DNA from: Ottelia alismoides
Lineage: Eukaryota; Streptophyta; Magnoliopsida; Alismatales; Hydrocharitaceae
Length of the DNA stretch: 64,000 bases
Assembly (NCBI GenBank): GCA_037367405.1
Contig: JAZKJV010004146.1
Span: forward strand, 620,001 to 684,000
Direction: 5' to 3'
Shown: positions 1-11,290 of the stretch, piece after piece
Layout of the letters: each line of letters begins with the position of its first letter
How positions within the stretch are numbered: position 1 is the first letter of the stretch
Translations under genes and position numbers: made by a program
Notes under the pieces: model-generated
Database searches by the model: none
What the model saw: the letters and a program-made list of their open reading frames with translations, nothing else
Told to the model about the DNA's origin: nothing

Positions 1-39
1 TACCATACACAATCTAATAGCATGGCCAAGGTGTCAAAC

Positions 40-583
40 ATAGAGGTTAAATGAATTTTATAGAAGCTTGTCTGCCTTGACAGGAAGAACTGGTCCCAAC
101 TCCTGGACTAAGTTCTATGAGCTTACCGGACAACTTACAAGACCCCATTGGTCATCTCCCCATTTCGAATGGTATATGGAAAGCCGTGTTATTTTCCTGC
201 CGAACTAGTACATAAATCAGAACAGGCAATTAAAAAGATCAATTGGAACTGTCACCAAGGAAAAAAAACAAAGATATGGATTTAAATGAACTATCAAAGA
301 TCAGAAATCATGCATACAAGAACAACACCATTTACAAAGTAAAGAAATGGCATGACGAGCACTCTGAAAAAAGAGCTTTGTTCCATGACAGAAAATGTGG
401 TCGTTTAATGCGAAATTGAAAATTTACCAAGGGAAACTGAAATCTAAAAGGACTGAACCCTTCATCATGAGAGATGTTCACAATAATAAAAATGTTGAGA
501 TCTTAGAGACCGCAGATAGCACACAAATTTCCATAGTCAACGGTCAGCTGCTTAATTTTTTTTCAAATCAAGTGAGAAGTTAG
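40..583 (+). pseudogene. Athila-like Ty3/gypsy integrase, C-terminal remnant
   Basis: This is the broken 3' end of a retrotransposon integrase gene. Translation with frameshifts gives the block that follows the catalytic glutamate in Athila-type integrases: KNWSQLL, then AYRTTYKTPIG, then a YGKP-like segment near 170-190. The only open piece (395-583) contains FNAKLKIYQGKLKSK, the usual 'lfn-rLklfpGKLkSkW' core of the C-terminal domain, and ends at a TAG. The order and residues match the intact copy on the opposite strand at 56447-57487. Several stops and frameshifts show it is dead. The upstream part of the element lies outside the window. The non-coding tail and LTR to the right belong to the same element. 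Family assignment rests on motif recognition only. Confidence 0.75.
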
Positions 584-2445
584 TACAAGTTGGGTAGATC
601 TCCTTCACACAGGGCACTGTGCTAGACGAGTGACTCAAGCGGCCCAGATGGACCACCTCTTCCATAAAAATTCTGTCACTCTTCTGTATATTCGTAACTC
701 CATCTACCTACACGGTTCCCCTTTTGTAATTATCCGATCATACTTAGGCTGATCTGAGCTTAAGTATAGGAAGACGATATCATTGTGTATACATCACTTC
801 TATTCTTTTCTTCTCACCCTCGACTGTCCCATTTCGTGCTTTTCTGCTATGCTTAGTCCCTCAAAAATCTTAGTATAGGGGGAAAAGTTGATTTCTTTTT
901 CTTTTTCACTCAAGTATACTTATTACGAGCTACGTCTACATTTCACTTTGTGCTATGAGGACATAGCACATGTTAAGTATAGGGGGGTGTCTTTGTATAT
1001 ATTCTACATACTTTATCAATAGCTCGTACTTTAATTGTTTTCGCCTAAAATCGGAAGTGAGTACAACTTGTGTATATTATGTATATTATCCTAAATTCTT
1101 GTTGTAAATAATACCTTTTAAAAAAGGGGCTTCTTATTCATTACCGCATAAAAAAAATCTAAAAAAAAAATACACTTATGGTCTTGCATTCATTAAGCAT
1201 CTCATGCATCCATGCATTCTTTAGTTGGTGTATTTTGACACATTCACTATCACTCAAGGCTTAAGGATTTGAAGACACTTGATTTTTAAGATCGTGAGAG
1301 CCTGAGTTAACCACTCTAAGTCATTAGGGTTTTTGAACTTAATAATCCATGCTTCCCTAGTTTGAGGATTTAAGTGCTATATTGCATTCTTCATCTCTAC
1401 CTTATAAAGAATATGACCAGCACATCTCTTTCACAACTACATGATTTATGAGATGAGTTGATTTATCACTTAAGGAATTAAGACTGGAATGAGATAAAGT
1501 TAATGAAGGCTTCAAGAAACCTGAGTGTCAGCAAAACCATAGCCAGTATGTGAACAAGTTTGCATGTTATCGTTTGATATCTACCTAAGTACTCGACTGT
1601 GATGAAACCTAAATAATTTTTAATCAGTGTGCGCCAACTCTTGGTAAAAGCAATGGAGCTAGCCTACACAAAAATAAAAGAAAAATGTGAACAAGAAAAG
1701 TTCTCTCATTACAAGTACAAATTCAAAGAGCTTCCACCAATGACGAGCGCTCCCAACCATTTCAAAGTGTCCACTTGGACCAAATGCTATTAGGACCAAG
1801 GAGTCGGTCTAGCACCCAAGAAGGGATTATATAGTGGTATAAGTCTAGGTGTAGCAAAGTATGATAGATACTAAAAAAAGACACACCCCGGTGTATTCAC
1901 ATGAAAACAAGTGCATACGACCCTGAATTCTCTTGACAGACACATTGATTAACAAACTAAAAAATATACATATGTTGAGTAATAAGGCACTAGAGAGGAC
2001 CTTTGTTCCAATGTGAGGGAGAGAAGAATTTACTCAATCCTATGCCCTATATCACCTGGCCGCCCATCTACACTTTCAAGTTTGACAAACTAATGAGATG
2101 ATGGATTAAATGCAAGAACCAATTTATTCCCCAGTATTGAGGATTGGGTCTAGAGGAGAGTCTCCTGGACTGGGATCTTAGGTGACTTCTCGACTCGACT
2201 CTTATGATTGCAGTACATTAATTGTCATATCCTTATATTATATGTACAAATAGAGAGTCTGATAAATAGAGAAGTTGGATTCCTTTTGACTGAAGCATGG
2301 CTGAGCCCAGAATTTTAGGAACACTTGAATTAAGAGTTTTTGATGAATTAAGCCTTGAAAATTCACATACACAATAAGGGATTTATCCAACTAAGTCATT
2401 CATTCTTTGATGCTCGTGGACGAGCATGGTTTAAGTATAAGGGTA
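584..2445 (+). other. 3' non-coding tail of the left Athila-like element
   Basis: No coding potential is visible. The stretch separates the integrase remnant from the LTR, the position where some Athila elements carry an env-like ORF; none is readable here. It contains several copies of a polypurine-tract-like motif: an inverted pair ATACTTA / TAAGTAT at 740-770, TTAGTATAGGGGG at about 870-882, and TTAAGTATAGGGGGG at 973-987. Related motifs recur in the corresponding tail of the - strand element at 54362-56313. Confidence 0.55.
2430..2445 (+). promoter_or_regulatory. Polypurine tract before LTR
   Basis: TTAAGTATAAGGGTA lies immediately before the LTR start TGATGAATATC. Position and sequence fit the plus-strand primer site of the element, and it matches the AGTATAGGGGGG next to the LTR at 54361 on the other strand. 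Confidence 0.6.
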
Positions 2446-5141
2446 TGATGAATATCTGATTCAACATGCTAAAATTGGTCAATTAGGCTATGTTCCTCAA
2501 AATTCATATGCATCTAACCATTTAAATAGTATCATTATCATGTGTAAATAATATTCGTATTTTATCATTGCATAAAATAAGGAGCAAAAAATCCTAGTGT
2601 AAATTTACCTAAAAGCAGCTAATTTTCTTGATTTTTAATTAATTCATCTTAACTACGATGGACCCAAACTACTTCCATGGTATAGATATTATTAACAAGA
2701 ATAAACAAAAAATACAAAAAATGCTAACTTAAATAAGTGATAAATAAATCTAAAACCTAATTTTACATTAGATAGACGAAAATGTGCATATCTTCCTCAT
2801 ACAGTGTCCGATTTTGGTCTACTCACTTTTAAAGTACTCCAACTCAAATACCTTCAAAAGAAGACTAATTTCATGAAAATTGGAGCTCGTATGTGAAAGT
2901 TGGGGTTTGAGCCTCTTTTGCGTATTTTGTATTTTAACGGTTTTTGGTATGACTTTTTATGTACCTAATTAACCCTTTTTATTTTATTTCTTTTTTATTT
3001 GTGTTCTTGGATGAAAGTTTTATCACGTGGTTACAAAAATCTAAATCCAAATTAGGACTGAAATCAAAAAAATCGAATGAGTCTGAGTGACCTTTGTGAG
3101 TTTGTACAAAAATCTCTTAATTCATACTTCTATTTTATTTTCCTATTTAATTTATTGATTAAAATTCAAAAAATAGATTAAGGTATAAAAGAAATCCTTT
3201 ATTTTATCATATTTTTTAAAATTTTTATCCCCCTTTGAAAATCATTAAAAAAATTACAAGACCATCAAAAGCGATTTTCTATATACATGGAAAAACACCA
3301 AAAAAACCACTTTACACATATGACATCTTTTGCTCCAGTCCTTCATAAAAGTTATAGATCTTATTGAGACAAATAACTTTTGTAAGGAAAAATTTCAAAA
3401 TGAGGTCTCTTCTATTTCTTTCTCTTTATTATTTTTGAATTTTTTTTGGGTTGACATGTGGTAGCCCCTGGACGTGCCACATGGCACCCCCACTCCCTCT
3501 TTCCTCTCTCTTCCACTGGATACGTGCCTCGCACGTGGCCTATTTCTTCTTCCTTCCAGCAGCTTCGTCCCGACCACCCCTCGCTTCTGCTCGATCTCCC
3601 ACAACCGTTACAAGCTCCTCCCTTACCGTCACCGTGCATGTAACACCACCACCTCCACACCTTCCTCTAACACCTATCCCTCATAAATTCCCTCATTTCT
3701 GACCGTTACTCCACCCTCTTATAAAGCTCATCTCTCGCACCTCTAGTGATCCTATCTGCCATATATGAGAGACCCCGAGCTCCAGTTTGGCCTCGATGAC
3801 AGCAAGTTCAATCTTGTCGATAGAAGACCAGGTCGCTCCGGTGAGATCCAACGAAGACTCCTCCTCGCTGCTGCAGCACCTTCGCTTGCGGCTGCCAGCT
3901 TGGGTATTGTCGTACACTCAAATGAAGAGCAGAGAAGTTTCGAACTTCTCTTTCCTCAGACACACCCCCATCTTTCAGGTACAATCCCCTTCCCTTTCCT
4001 TCTTCTTTCATCTTCGATCTTTTTTCTTCAATCTCAGCTCTATGTTATCTTCAATCTTCTAATCTTCGATATAAAATCCAAATCTCTACCAAAAAGTCCA
4101 TCTTTGCTCTTTCTTATCCAACTAATCAAAACGCCCCATCCAGAATGGCAACCTCAACTCACCATCATTCCTTCACCTGAACACTTCCGTTCTACCTCCA
4201 CAACCTATCATCTCTGGCCTCTCAAAGGCTAGACCAACAACTCCTCTTCCACAACACGACCAGGAGCCCCTCTTCGCTCATCTTCTTCCTCCATCTCCCT
4301 CTTCTTCATATTCTCTTCATACTTTCTCTCTCCTCACTTCATAATCTTCCATCCACCAAATCGTCAAAAAATTTGCATTTCAATGGACAAATCATCTATT
4401 ACCGATCTAATGGTGAATTTTAGTTAATTTTTGAAGGAAATTCCGAGAATCAATTAATCGAAAATTTATGGCAGCTAAACAATTCCATACCAAAACAAGG
4501 GAAGTTGTGTAATGCTCTGTTTTGGCTTAAATCACCCTCACGTTCCTTTTTTGTCGCTACTCATCTTCTTACTCATTCCTCATCCTTATTCTCCTCTTCT
4601 CCTTCTTCCCTATCACCTCCTCTTCCTTCCTTCCTTCCTCCACCCTCTTCCTTTACTCATGTACAACAACTGCCATTGCTTCTGCTCATGCACACATGCA
4701 ACACTCGTCTTCCTCCCTACACCTTTGCAGTTCACACACACCTTCACTGCCATCTACCTCCACGCATCTCATGCAGTCGCTGCTGCTACTCGCGCATGCA
4801 CCTTCCATCTTCGCACGCTTCCCATTCTTCTTCAGGTTGCACGCAGCACACACACACACCACAATAGCAACCATTGCTGCTGCTCATCTCCCACTACCCA
4901 TCACAGCATCACGCCACCATTACCATCCATGGACACATCTATAATTGCTATCCATAGATCATGACTAGCAACATACTTCATGCAACAGTAGCTGATGATC
5001 ACCACCCTCCACCGTGTAAAGGAGCTTCACCCCTCTCCCCTTTTTACGCATAGGCCGAGTTCAGCACTCGAGCCTTCTGATTTATTCTACAGGTTCAATA
5101 GGATGAAACCCATCAATAGCCGAGTGCATCTGGAGTACAAC

Positions 5142-5850
5142 TAGGGCTGGCTATCGAGTCTAACGAGCCGAGCTAGGGTTGGGCTCGAGCTTGGTGGGCT
5201 CGAGCCCTTATCGAGCCAGCTCGGATTCGATAAGTCTTGAGCCGAGCCCTTTATCGAGCCCGAACCTCTTATCGAACCTGGTCTGGGCTCGAGCCTATTA
5301 GGGCTCGTTAAGGAAATACGTATTTTTTTGGTGAAAAAGCATTTAGCCTAGGCTTGAACCCAAGACCTCCTTTTTAATGATAATCCACTTTACCAGTAGA
5401 CCACCATCTGAGTTGTATATAAAAGTTAAATTATAATATATATTGTAACATTCTACTTGTTAATAAAAAAGAAAAAATACTAAATAATTAACTGTAACCT
5501 AGATTAACATAGATAAAAGGTAGAAAATCCAAGTCTACAACATAGTCCACCCAACATTATTGTTACATAAACAACATAAACACATAATCCATCATTAACA
5601 ATGTTGCAAAACTAATACAAATAAAAATAAAAATCATTGTAGTTTCACAAATAGAATATATATTCCTTATCGAGCCCGTTATTGAGTTATCGAGCTGAGC
5701 AGGGCTCGGCTCGGGCTCGGCTCGATAAGCTATCGAGCCCAAAAATCTGGCTCGGGCTCGATTCAATAGCTTAATGAGCCAAGCTCACAAGCCCTTATCG
5801 AGCCGAGCCCGAGCCTGACTCATCGAGCCGTGACTAAATAGCCAGCCCTA
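5142..5850. mobile_element. Non-autonomous hAT element (709 bp) with 8-bp TSD
   Basis: Terminal inverted repeats TAGGGCTGGCTAT at the left and ATAGCCAGCCCTA at the right. The perfect 8-bp target duplication AGTACAAC lies at 5134-5141 and 5851-5858, the length made by hAT transposases. The subterminal parts are packed with CGAGCC/GGCTCG repeats in both orientations, typical of hAT subterminal binding arrays; the AT-rich middle has no transposase coding. It interrupts the LTR. Confidence 0.9.
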
Positions 5851-5955
5851 AGTACAACCGCCCTTCCCTCCGTGCACCGACCTCCTTTAGCCGTTGCCGT
5901 GAACAAAAGGGGAAGAATGACCCGACTCGAAGATGCCCTTGGATCCATTGGAGGG

Positions 5956-5967
5956 TCTATTTAAACC
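5956..5967 (+). promoter_or_regulatory. Possible LTR TATA box
   Basis: TCTATTTAAACC inside the LTR, upstream of the U5-like part, is the best TATA-type candidate for the element's transcript. No start site can be read from sequence alone. Confidence 0.3.
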
Positions 5968-7696
5968 TTCCAAGGGCCATGTTAAGTGTGCTCTATCAAG
6001 AGAAGGAACTCATTACAACATCATATTAGTGCAAGAAGAAGACGTAATATTTTTTGCTGGACAGAACTGCAGAGATACCCTTGAAGCTTTAAAAAACCAC
6101 AATCTAGTCCATCACTTGGAGCCTCATGCAAGCTACACGTGATCTCTTAGAAGATTTGTAGCCAAGCACCTAGAAATAACACTATTTGAGCCCATGTTCC
6201 AAAGCTGCTGGAAGCGTGCAATTTTTCACAAGTGTGCCCTTGCATATTTTAGGAATTTCAGATAAGTCCCTCATTTGTGTTCTTTTAAGATAAAACTTAG
6301 GGGTTTTATTTCATTTGGGTCCCTAGTTGAGCCATTAATAACTTCTATGTTTTATGTCCAAAAATTGCAAACTCAGTATTGTTTTGAAGCTTATTTCTTT
6401 CTCTAAACAGATCAGAGCTTGGCTGAACTGGATTAGTAATTGAGGATCATTTAGATATATGCAGGCTTTGTTTGAAATAATTTCCATTAGTATATTTTGG
6501 AAAATAAATGATCTATCTCTACATGGGTTCTAGAGTGGAGGATTTATTCCTTCATTCACTTACTTATTTGTGTTTCGAAAACTATTTCTTTGAGGATTAA
6601 GTTACTGGGAATTTGGAGATCGGCTCTTCTTGAGAATTATCACTGCTCTATTTATTTGCACGAATATTTAATCATTTATTGATTGGTCTTCTATCTAGCC
6701 GTTTGGATCTAATTGGAATATCTTTGTTGAACTAATTTTTTTAGATATGTGATTAATTCTGAGTAATAACTGACCATCTCTTTTGGATTAAAAATCATAA
6801 TCATAGATCCCGTGCTTCATTTTCCTCTTTGTTTATTTTGCATCGCATTTGCATTGCATCTCTTTTCCTTCACAGAAATTAACATTGTGATTAATTAATT
6901 ATTTAACTTAATTTAAAACCACACAACCAGAGATAGTTCGTCCACTGAGTTCGACCTTGGTACACTTGCCAAGAAAATACTCCACATATTCAATTTTGTG
7001 GTTTTTGATCGATCGCTTTTTCATTTTAAATACTACGACTGTTGATTTTCAAAGAGGTGAAAATACGCGATCATCAAGAACCCCATACCCAATATCTAGG
7101 AACCAAAACAGGCCAAAAAAGCGAACCCGAAAGCAGGATAGAGAAATCATTTGTCTAAAAAAACAACCCGCCAACAACTCAACACCACTCATTCATGGAC
7201 CACTGACCCTTTTTCTCTAATTGCTTGTTCTAGGTCTCATGTTCATCGATCCCATCTCCTTGGACAGGCTTGAAAAAAATCATCCTCATCAGATATATAA
7301 AATGATATAAATTCAAAAGCAATATTAAAGACAATGGAAGTTGAAAGGTGTTTGTTCTCCCAGTAATGTTTTGATGGTTTTTTTTGTGTGCAATTCATGG
7401 CCGAGGTAAGTCGTTGGAGCCACTCGTTGTTTAAGCAGAGGAAGGTAGACTTAGTAGGGCTCTTATTTCCATGCTCGAAAGATTCGAGAAAACTCCGAGA
7501 CTGAGTAAGATGTTATGGATGCTCAGAATAATTATTGTCCCGTTACTATTATAATAAGATTTGACTCTATTCGACATATGTTCATTGAGCAAAAGGCAAT
7601 GGAGAATAAACATTTAGTATATTAAGAGTAGTGCTTAGAGTGCGTCTCCTTATCTTAAGCCTCTTGAAGGGCGGAACACTTATGAAATATTATTAT

Positions 7697-7938
7697 GGAA
7701 TTTTTATCCGACAAATCCTATAAACTTTTTAAATTACCTCTGCGATCTTTTGCACAACGTAATTACCTCATCGACACTATAAATTACCCTTAGAACTCCC
7801 ACGGGATTGAAACAGATTACCCGTAGGGTTCAAAGGGTCAGAGTAGACAAGCTTACATGATCGAGGGGGGAATTAGATTGTTTCAAAGGTCGTGGAAGTA
7901 ATTGGCAAAATTTATAGGGTCTGCCAAGTAAAAATTCC
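7697..7938. mobile_element. Mutator-like MITE, 242 bp, 9-bp TSD
   Basis: Starts GGAATTTTTATCCGACA and ends with the inverted form; the long inverted repeat extends about 70 bp through the ATTACCTC block. The 9-bp target duplication TATTATTAT flanks it (7688-7696 and 7939-7947), as expected for Mutator-like elements. It has the same terminal repeat family as the larger insert at 13023-13914. It interrupts the LINE between RT motifs A and B. Confidence 0.88.
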
Positions 7939-8277
7939 TATTATTATTTACTCTCACTGAGAGTTTGTTAGTGTTTAGAATCAATTTGATCCAACCTATA
8001 AAATGGGGATGGAAACTAGCTATAGCCCATACAAGCAAGTAGGTAGTTCCAGTCTAGGGGTATCAAAAGTTTTCTTCAAGTCAATTTTCATAATAACTCC
8101 ATCTACTTTTTTTGAGCTATAATTAATAATAATTTCACTGGCGGTAGCAATACCATCTTTTGTAGATCATCTTGGAAGGAAAGCACATATATTCGGATTT
8201 TTTTAAATAATTATTAAAAAATTCACAATTAATTAAATATGCATCATCTAAATCTGTTAAAAAAATAGATATCTATC

Positions 8278-8332
8278 GGCACCTCAGGTGTCGATTTGGG
8301 TTGTCAAGTCCTAATCGGCACCTGAGGTGCCG
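8278..8332. repeat. Subterminal palindromes CGGCACCTCAGGTG / CGGCACCTGAGGTGCCG
   Basis: Two near-palindromes 36 bp apart lie just inside the left inverted repeat, and a third (CGACACCTGAGGTGTTG) lies at 12013-12029 inside the right one. Their paired placement suggests transposase-binding or regulatory sites; that role is inference. Confidence 0.5.
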
Positions 8333-8383
8333 ATTCGTAAGAGAGCTGTTGGCAAAATTGCCAACAGTCCCCTTATCTTCACA

Positions 8384-8391
8384 TTATATAC
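8384..8391 (+). promoter_or_regulatory. Candidate TATA box of the MULE-borne gene
   Basis: ATTATATACCCCC lies 50 bp inside the second palindrome and is followed by about 120 bp of CT-rich leader (8395-8515), a common plant core-promoter layout. It points toward the degenerate gene on the + strand. Confidence 0.45.
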
Positions 8392-9673
8392 CCCCACCTT
8401 CTCATTTCCCCACAACTCCTCCCCTCTCTCTCAATCTCTCCTCGTTTCTACTTCTCCACTCTCTCTCAATCTCTATTCCTGAGCACTCTTTCCCGCATCT
8501 GGATTCCATTATTCTTATTCAAGTAAGAATAATATTTTTTTGTAAATAGTTTTTCGTGAATATTTTTGCAAGGTTTTTATCAACAAAGGTGAATATTTTT
8601 TTTATGAATATTCGGTCATATCTCTCATTTTTTTATCAGACATATTTACTCGCTTTGAAGACACTCATTATTCCAAGTAAATTTACATTTATACCTATTA
8701 TTTTTAGATTCTAGCCTATAGGTAGATGTGTAAAATTATGTACTTTCAACGAAATTTAATGTCGTTCAAATGGATATTAAATTTAGTGTGTTTTATATAT
8801 TATAATTTAGAATAAAATTGCCTGTGATGGATGTAAATATCGATTAGTAAAAATTGAATATTAGATATAATTTTACTTTTGCTTAGAATTTTAGAAAAAC
8901 AAATAGTCCTATAGAGATAATTAAATATTATAATAAATATACATCTTTGTGGAATACAAATATTCTCATTAACGTATGTGGCATATTCTGTATTTTAATG
9001 TATTTTGTAAATTTTTTTAAATATTTATAAGTTTAAAAATTCTAAAAATTATATTTTTTTTCAAAAATCATAAAAACTTATGGAGTATTTTTACAACATA
9101 TTTCTTTTATTATGGGTTAATTATGGAAAATATTGCTTGGTTCGAATATTGAGTACCGAGAGAGGTGTCGACACAATGCTGGACTTATCAGACATCACAT
9201 GCACCTCCAACATCGGACATTAGATTCCTCGTTCCACGTACTTTTTAAATTTTAAAAACGACACACATTTAAGTTAAATTTTGATTAGAATTAAATAAAT
9301 AAATATTAGTATTATAGAGTAAATTAAATATTGTAATAAATATACATCTTTGTGGAACGTAAATATTATCATTAATGTATGTGACATATTCTTTGCTTTA
9401 ATTTTTTGTAAACTATTTTAAATATTTACAATTTTAGTATGCTATCATCTTTGTGCATATTTTGGTGCCATTGATTATGTATTAATTTATATGTGATTTT
9501 GATATTTATTATTCAGATTAATTACTCTGCTGAAGATGAAATTAATTGATAGTTACATTATTTTAAAAATAAATATTAATATCATATAGAACATTAGGTT
9601 TTTGATTAAACAATCATTTTTGATCATGTAAATATTTAAAATTTAAAATATTATATAATTTTAAAATATTACA

Positions 9674-11290
9674 ATGTCATAATTATGCACGTACCTGATC
9701 GTGTAATGCGCCAATTTGGGATGCGACAACATATCCCGCCTCTATTGAGAGGATAAACGTTATCTCTCGACGCAATAAGATAGGTCCTAGATTGATCTAC
9801 TATACATCGACAATAGGTGGATCGTTGGGAGGATAGAGAAGCAGTAGTTGTATTTGAGCATAGGGACGCAAACAATGATGTTTAACCACCTCCTACAATA
9901 GCATACCAACCACATGGACCAATAGAAATATGCCTTGTATGTTGCATTTAATTCTCCTTATTTTTACTATATTCTATTAACTTATTATATCATAAATTAA
10001 ATAGGTAGATACGATTCTACAAGGAAAAAATAACTTGAATGAAATTAGATGATCAACAGAATTGCCTTCGAGTATGAAGACAAAAGTTGAAGATACAGTT
10101 ACTTACTTTGATGACACAATCAATATGTTCTTGTTGATGTATTCATTCCAGCAATACGACCGACCGTACATGCCCTCACAAGTGCATCATACTTTTGGAG
10201 CATTAGATTTCTTATTTCTTTGTTGTAAATTAAGATTCAATTAGTTCTCTTTTAGAAAACTAATTTTTATAATTATATGATGCAAATCATATAGGTATGA
10301 ACTATGTGGAATATACCGGAAAGGGATCACAATAACCACCACCGACGTTTGCGATTTCAAGTTGCAATTAATACTTTATCTATAAATAACTCAATTTAGT
10401 GTTTAGTTTTTTTGGGACTATACAAATAATTCTTTATCCGGAATTTAGCAGGATACAATGGACTTGAGACGTCGAAAGAGAAACCAAATTTGGGACTTCA
10501 GATTGCAATAAATTTATTATATAATTTTCTCAATTTAAATGCCTATATTATTAAATATTTAATATAATGAAAATATATTATGAATGACTTATGAGAGATA
10601 TAGCGAGCAAGGTGCCTACAAGATCAATCCAGCTTTGGATCTTCAGGTTGTAATTGTTGATTTATGAAATTATATCATTCTCTTACTAATCGTTTGATTT
10701 ATGTGGCATCTAATATAAGGTAAATCTTTCAGCTATGGGCTACATAGAATATAGCACAATGGGGTCGCAATATGATGAAATCAGATTTAGACCTTCATGT
10801 TTAAATAACTTATTTAATTGAATGACACTTTCCAAAAAAATCCGTTTATCTTCGACAATATTTAATACAACGTAATTACCTCATTCTCATAGGATATGGA
10901 GAAGCTTCGAGTTAGTCACAATTTGGAGGATCATCATTTCCTGGTCCTTCAAGCCAAGTTGACTATTTACCCTCTCAGCTCACACTGTCTATACTCAATA
11001 CATTTCGACAGCTCTTTGATCCGAATTATTTGCCAGTATTCGCCAAGTTGAGACAACGGACTTCGAGAGACAATCCGTTGGTATTCCCATGAAATACCAC
11101 AATAGCCTCCGGAGCCACCTCGAAAACCCTCCCTGGGAGTAAGGATTGGTGAGCCTCTTTTATCAGAGCCACCCCGATAGTTAACAAGTGTGAGGAGCAT
11201 GAGAGATAAAGATACTCAACCAACCGAACCTCCACAGAAGTCATCAACTAAGTCGCATCCTCATGGACACATTCCAACACATTCGGAATA
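9674..11290 (+). pseudogene. Plant-mobile-domain-like gene remnant
   Basis: At 9677-9760 the + strand reads HVPDRVMRQFGMRQHIPP, which resembles the 'DRVLRQFG..Q.IP' signature of plant mobile domain (PMD, MAIN/MAIL-type) proteins found both as host genes and inside transposons. Stops follow soon after. From about 10297 there are four exon-like blocks about 145 bp apart, then a Ser/Gly/Pro-rich stretch (10895-10990) and an acidic end with VEEKEDD near 11300. No frame longer than 90 codons survives. PMD assignment rests on one short motif, so another transposon protein family is possible. Confidence 0.45.
10297..10810 (+). repeat. Four ~145-bp repeats with exon-like cores
   Basis: Units begin near 10297, 10450, 10590 and 10734. 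Each has a ~60-bp core that can be read with Tyr/Gly/Ser-rich residues (for example YVEYTGKGSQ and YIEYSTMGSQ in the first and last) and an AT-rich spacer; two cores follow an AG. This looks like amplification of a small exon within the decayed gene. Confidence 0.45.

Larger units (their letters stand above)
2446..7076 (+). repeat. 3' LTR of the left Athila-like element (interrupted)
   Basis: The LTR starts TGATGAATATCTGATTC right after the polypurine tract. Like the other LTRs of this family in the window it has AT-rich shoulders, a GC/CT-rich middle (about 3440-5100) and a U5 end containing GTTCGACC (6948-6955). I place the end at ...GATCATCA (7076) by analogy with the TTATCA and CTCATCA ends of the other copies; this border is uncertain. 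A hAT miniature element at 5142-5850 sits inside, so the original LTR was about 3.9 kb. No partner LTR or target duplication can be checked because the 5' end is outside the window. Confidence 0.6.

Noticed and set aside
3765..4232. 155-codon frame and overlapping frames near 4.5-5.0 kb
   Set aside because: CT-rich LTR middle with open frames in several phases at once; no domain.
5933..6142. 69-codon frame MPLDPLEGLF...
   Set aside because: It sits downstream of the TATA-like site within an LTR; no known domain and too short to support as a gene.
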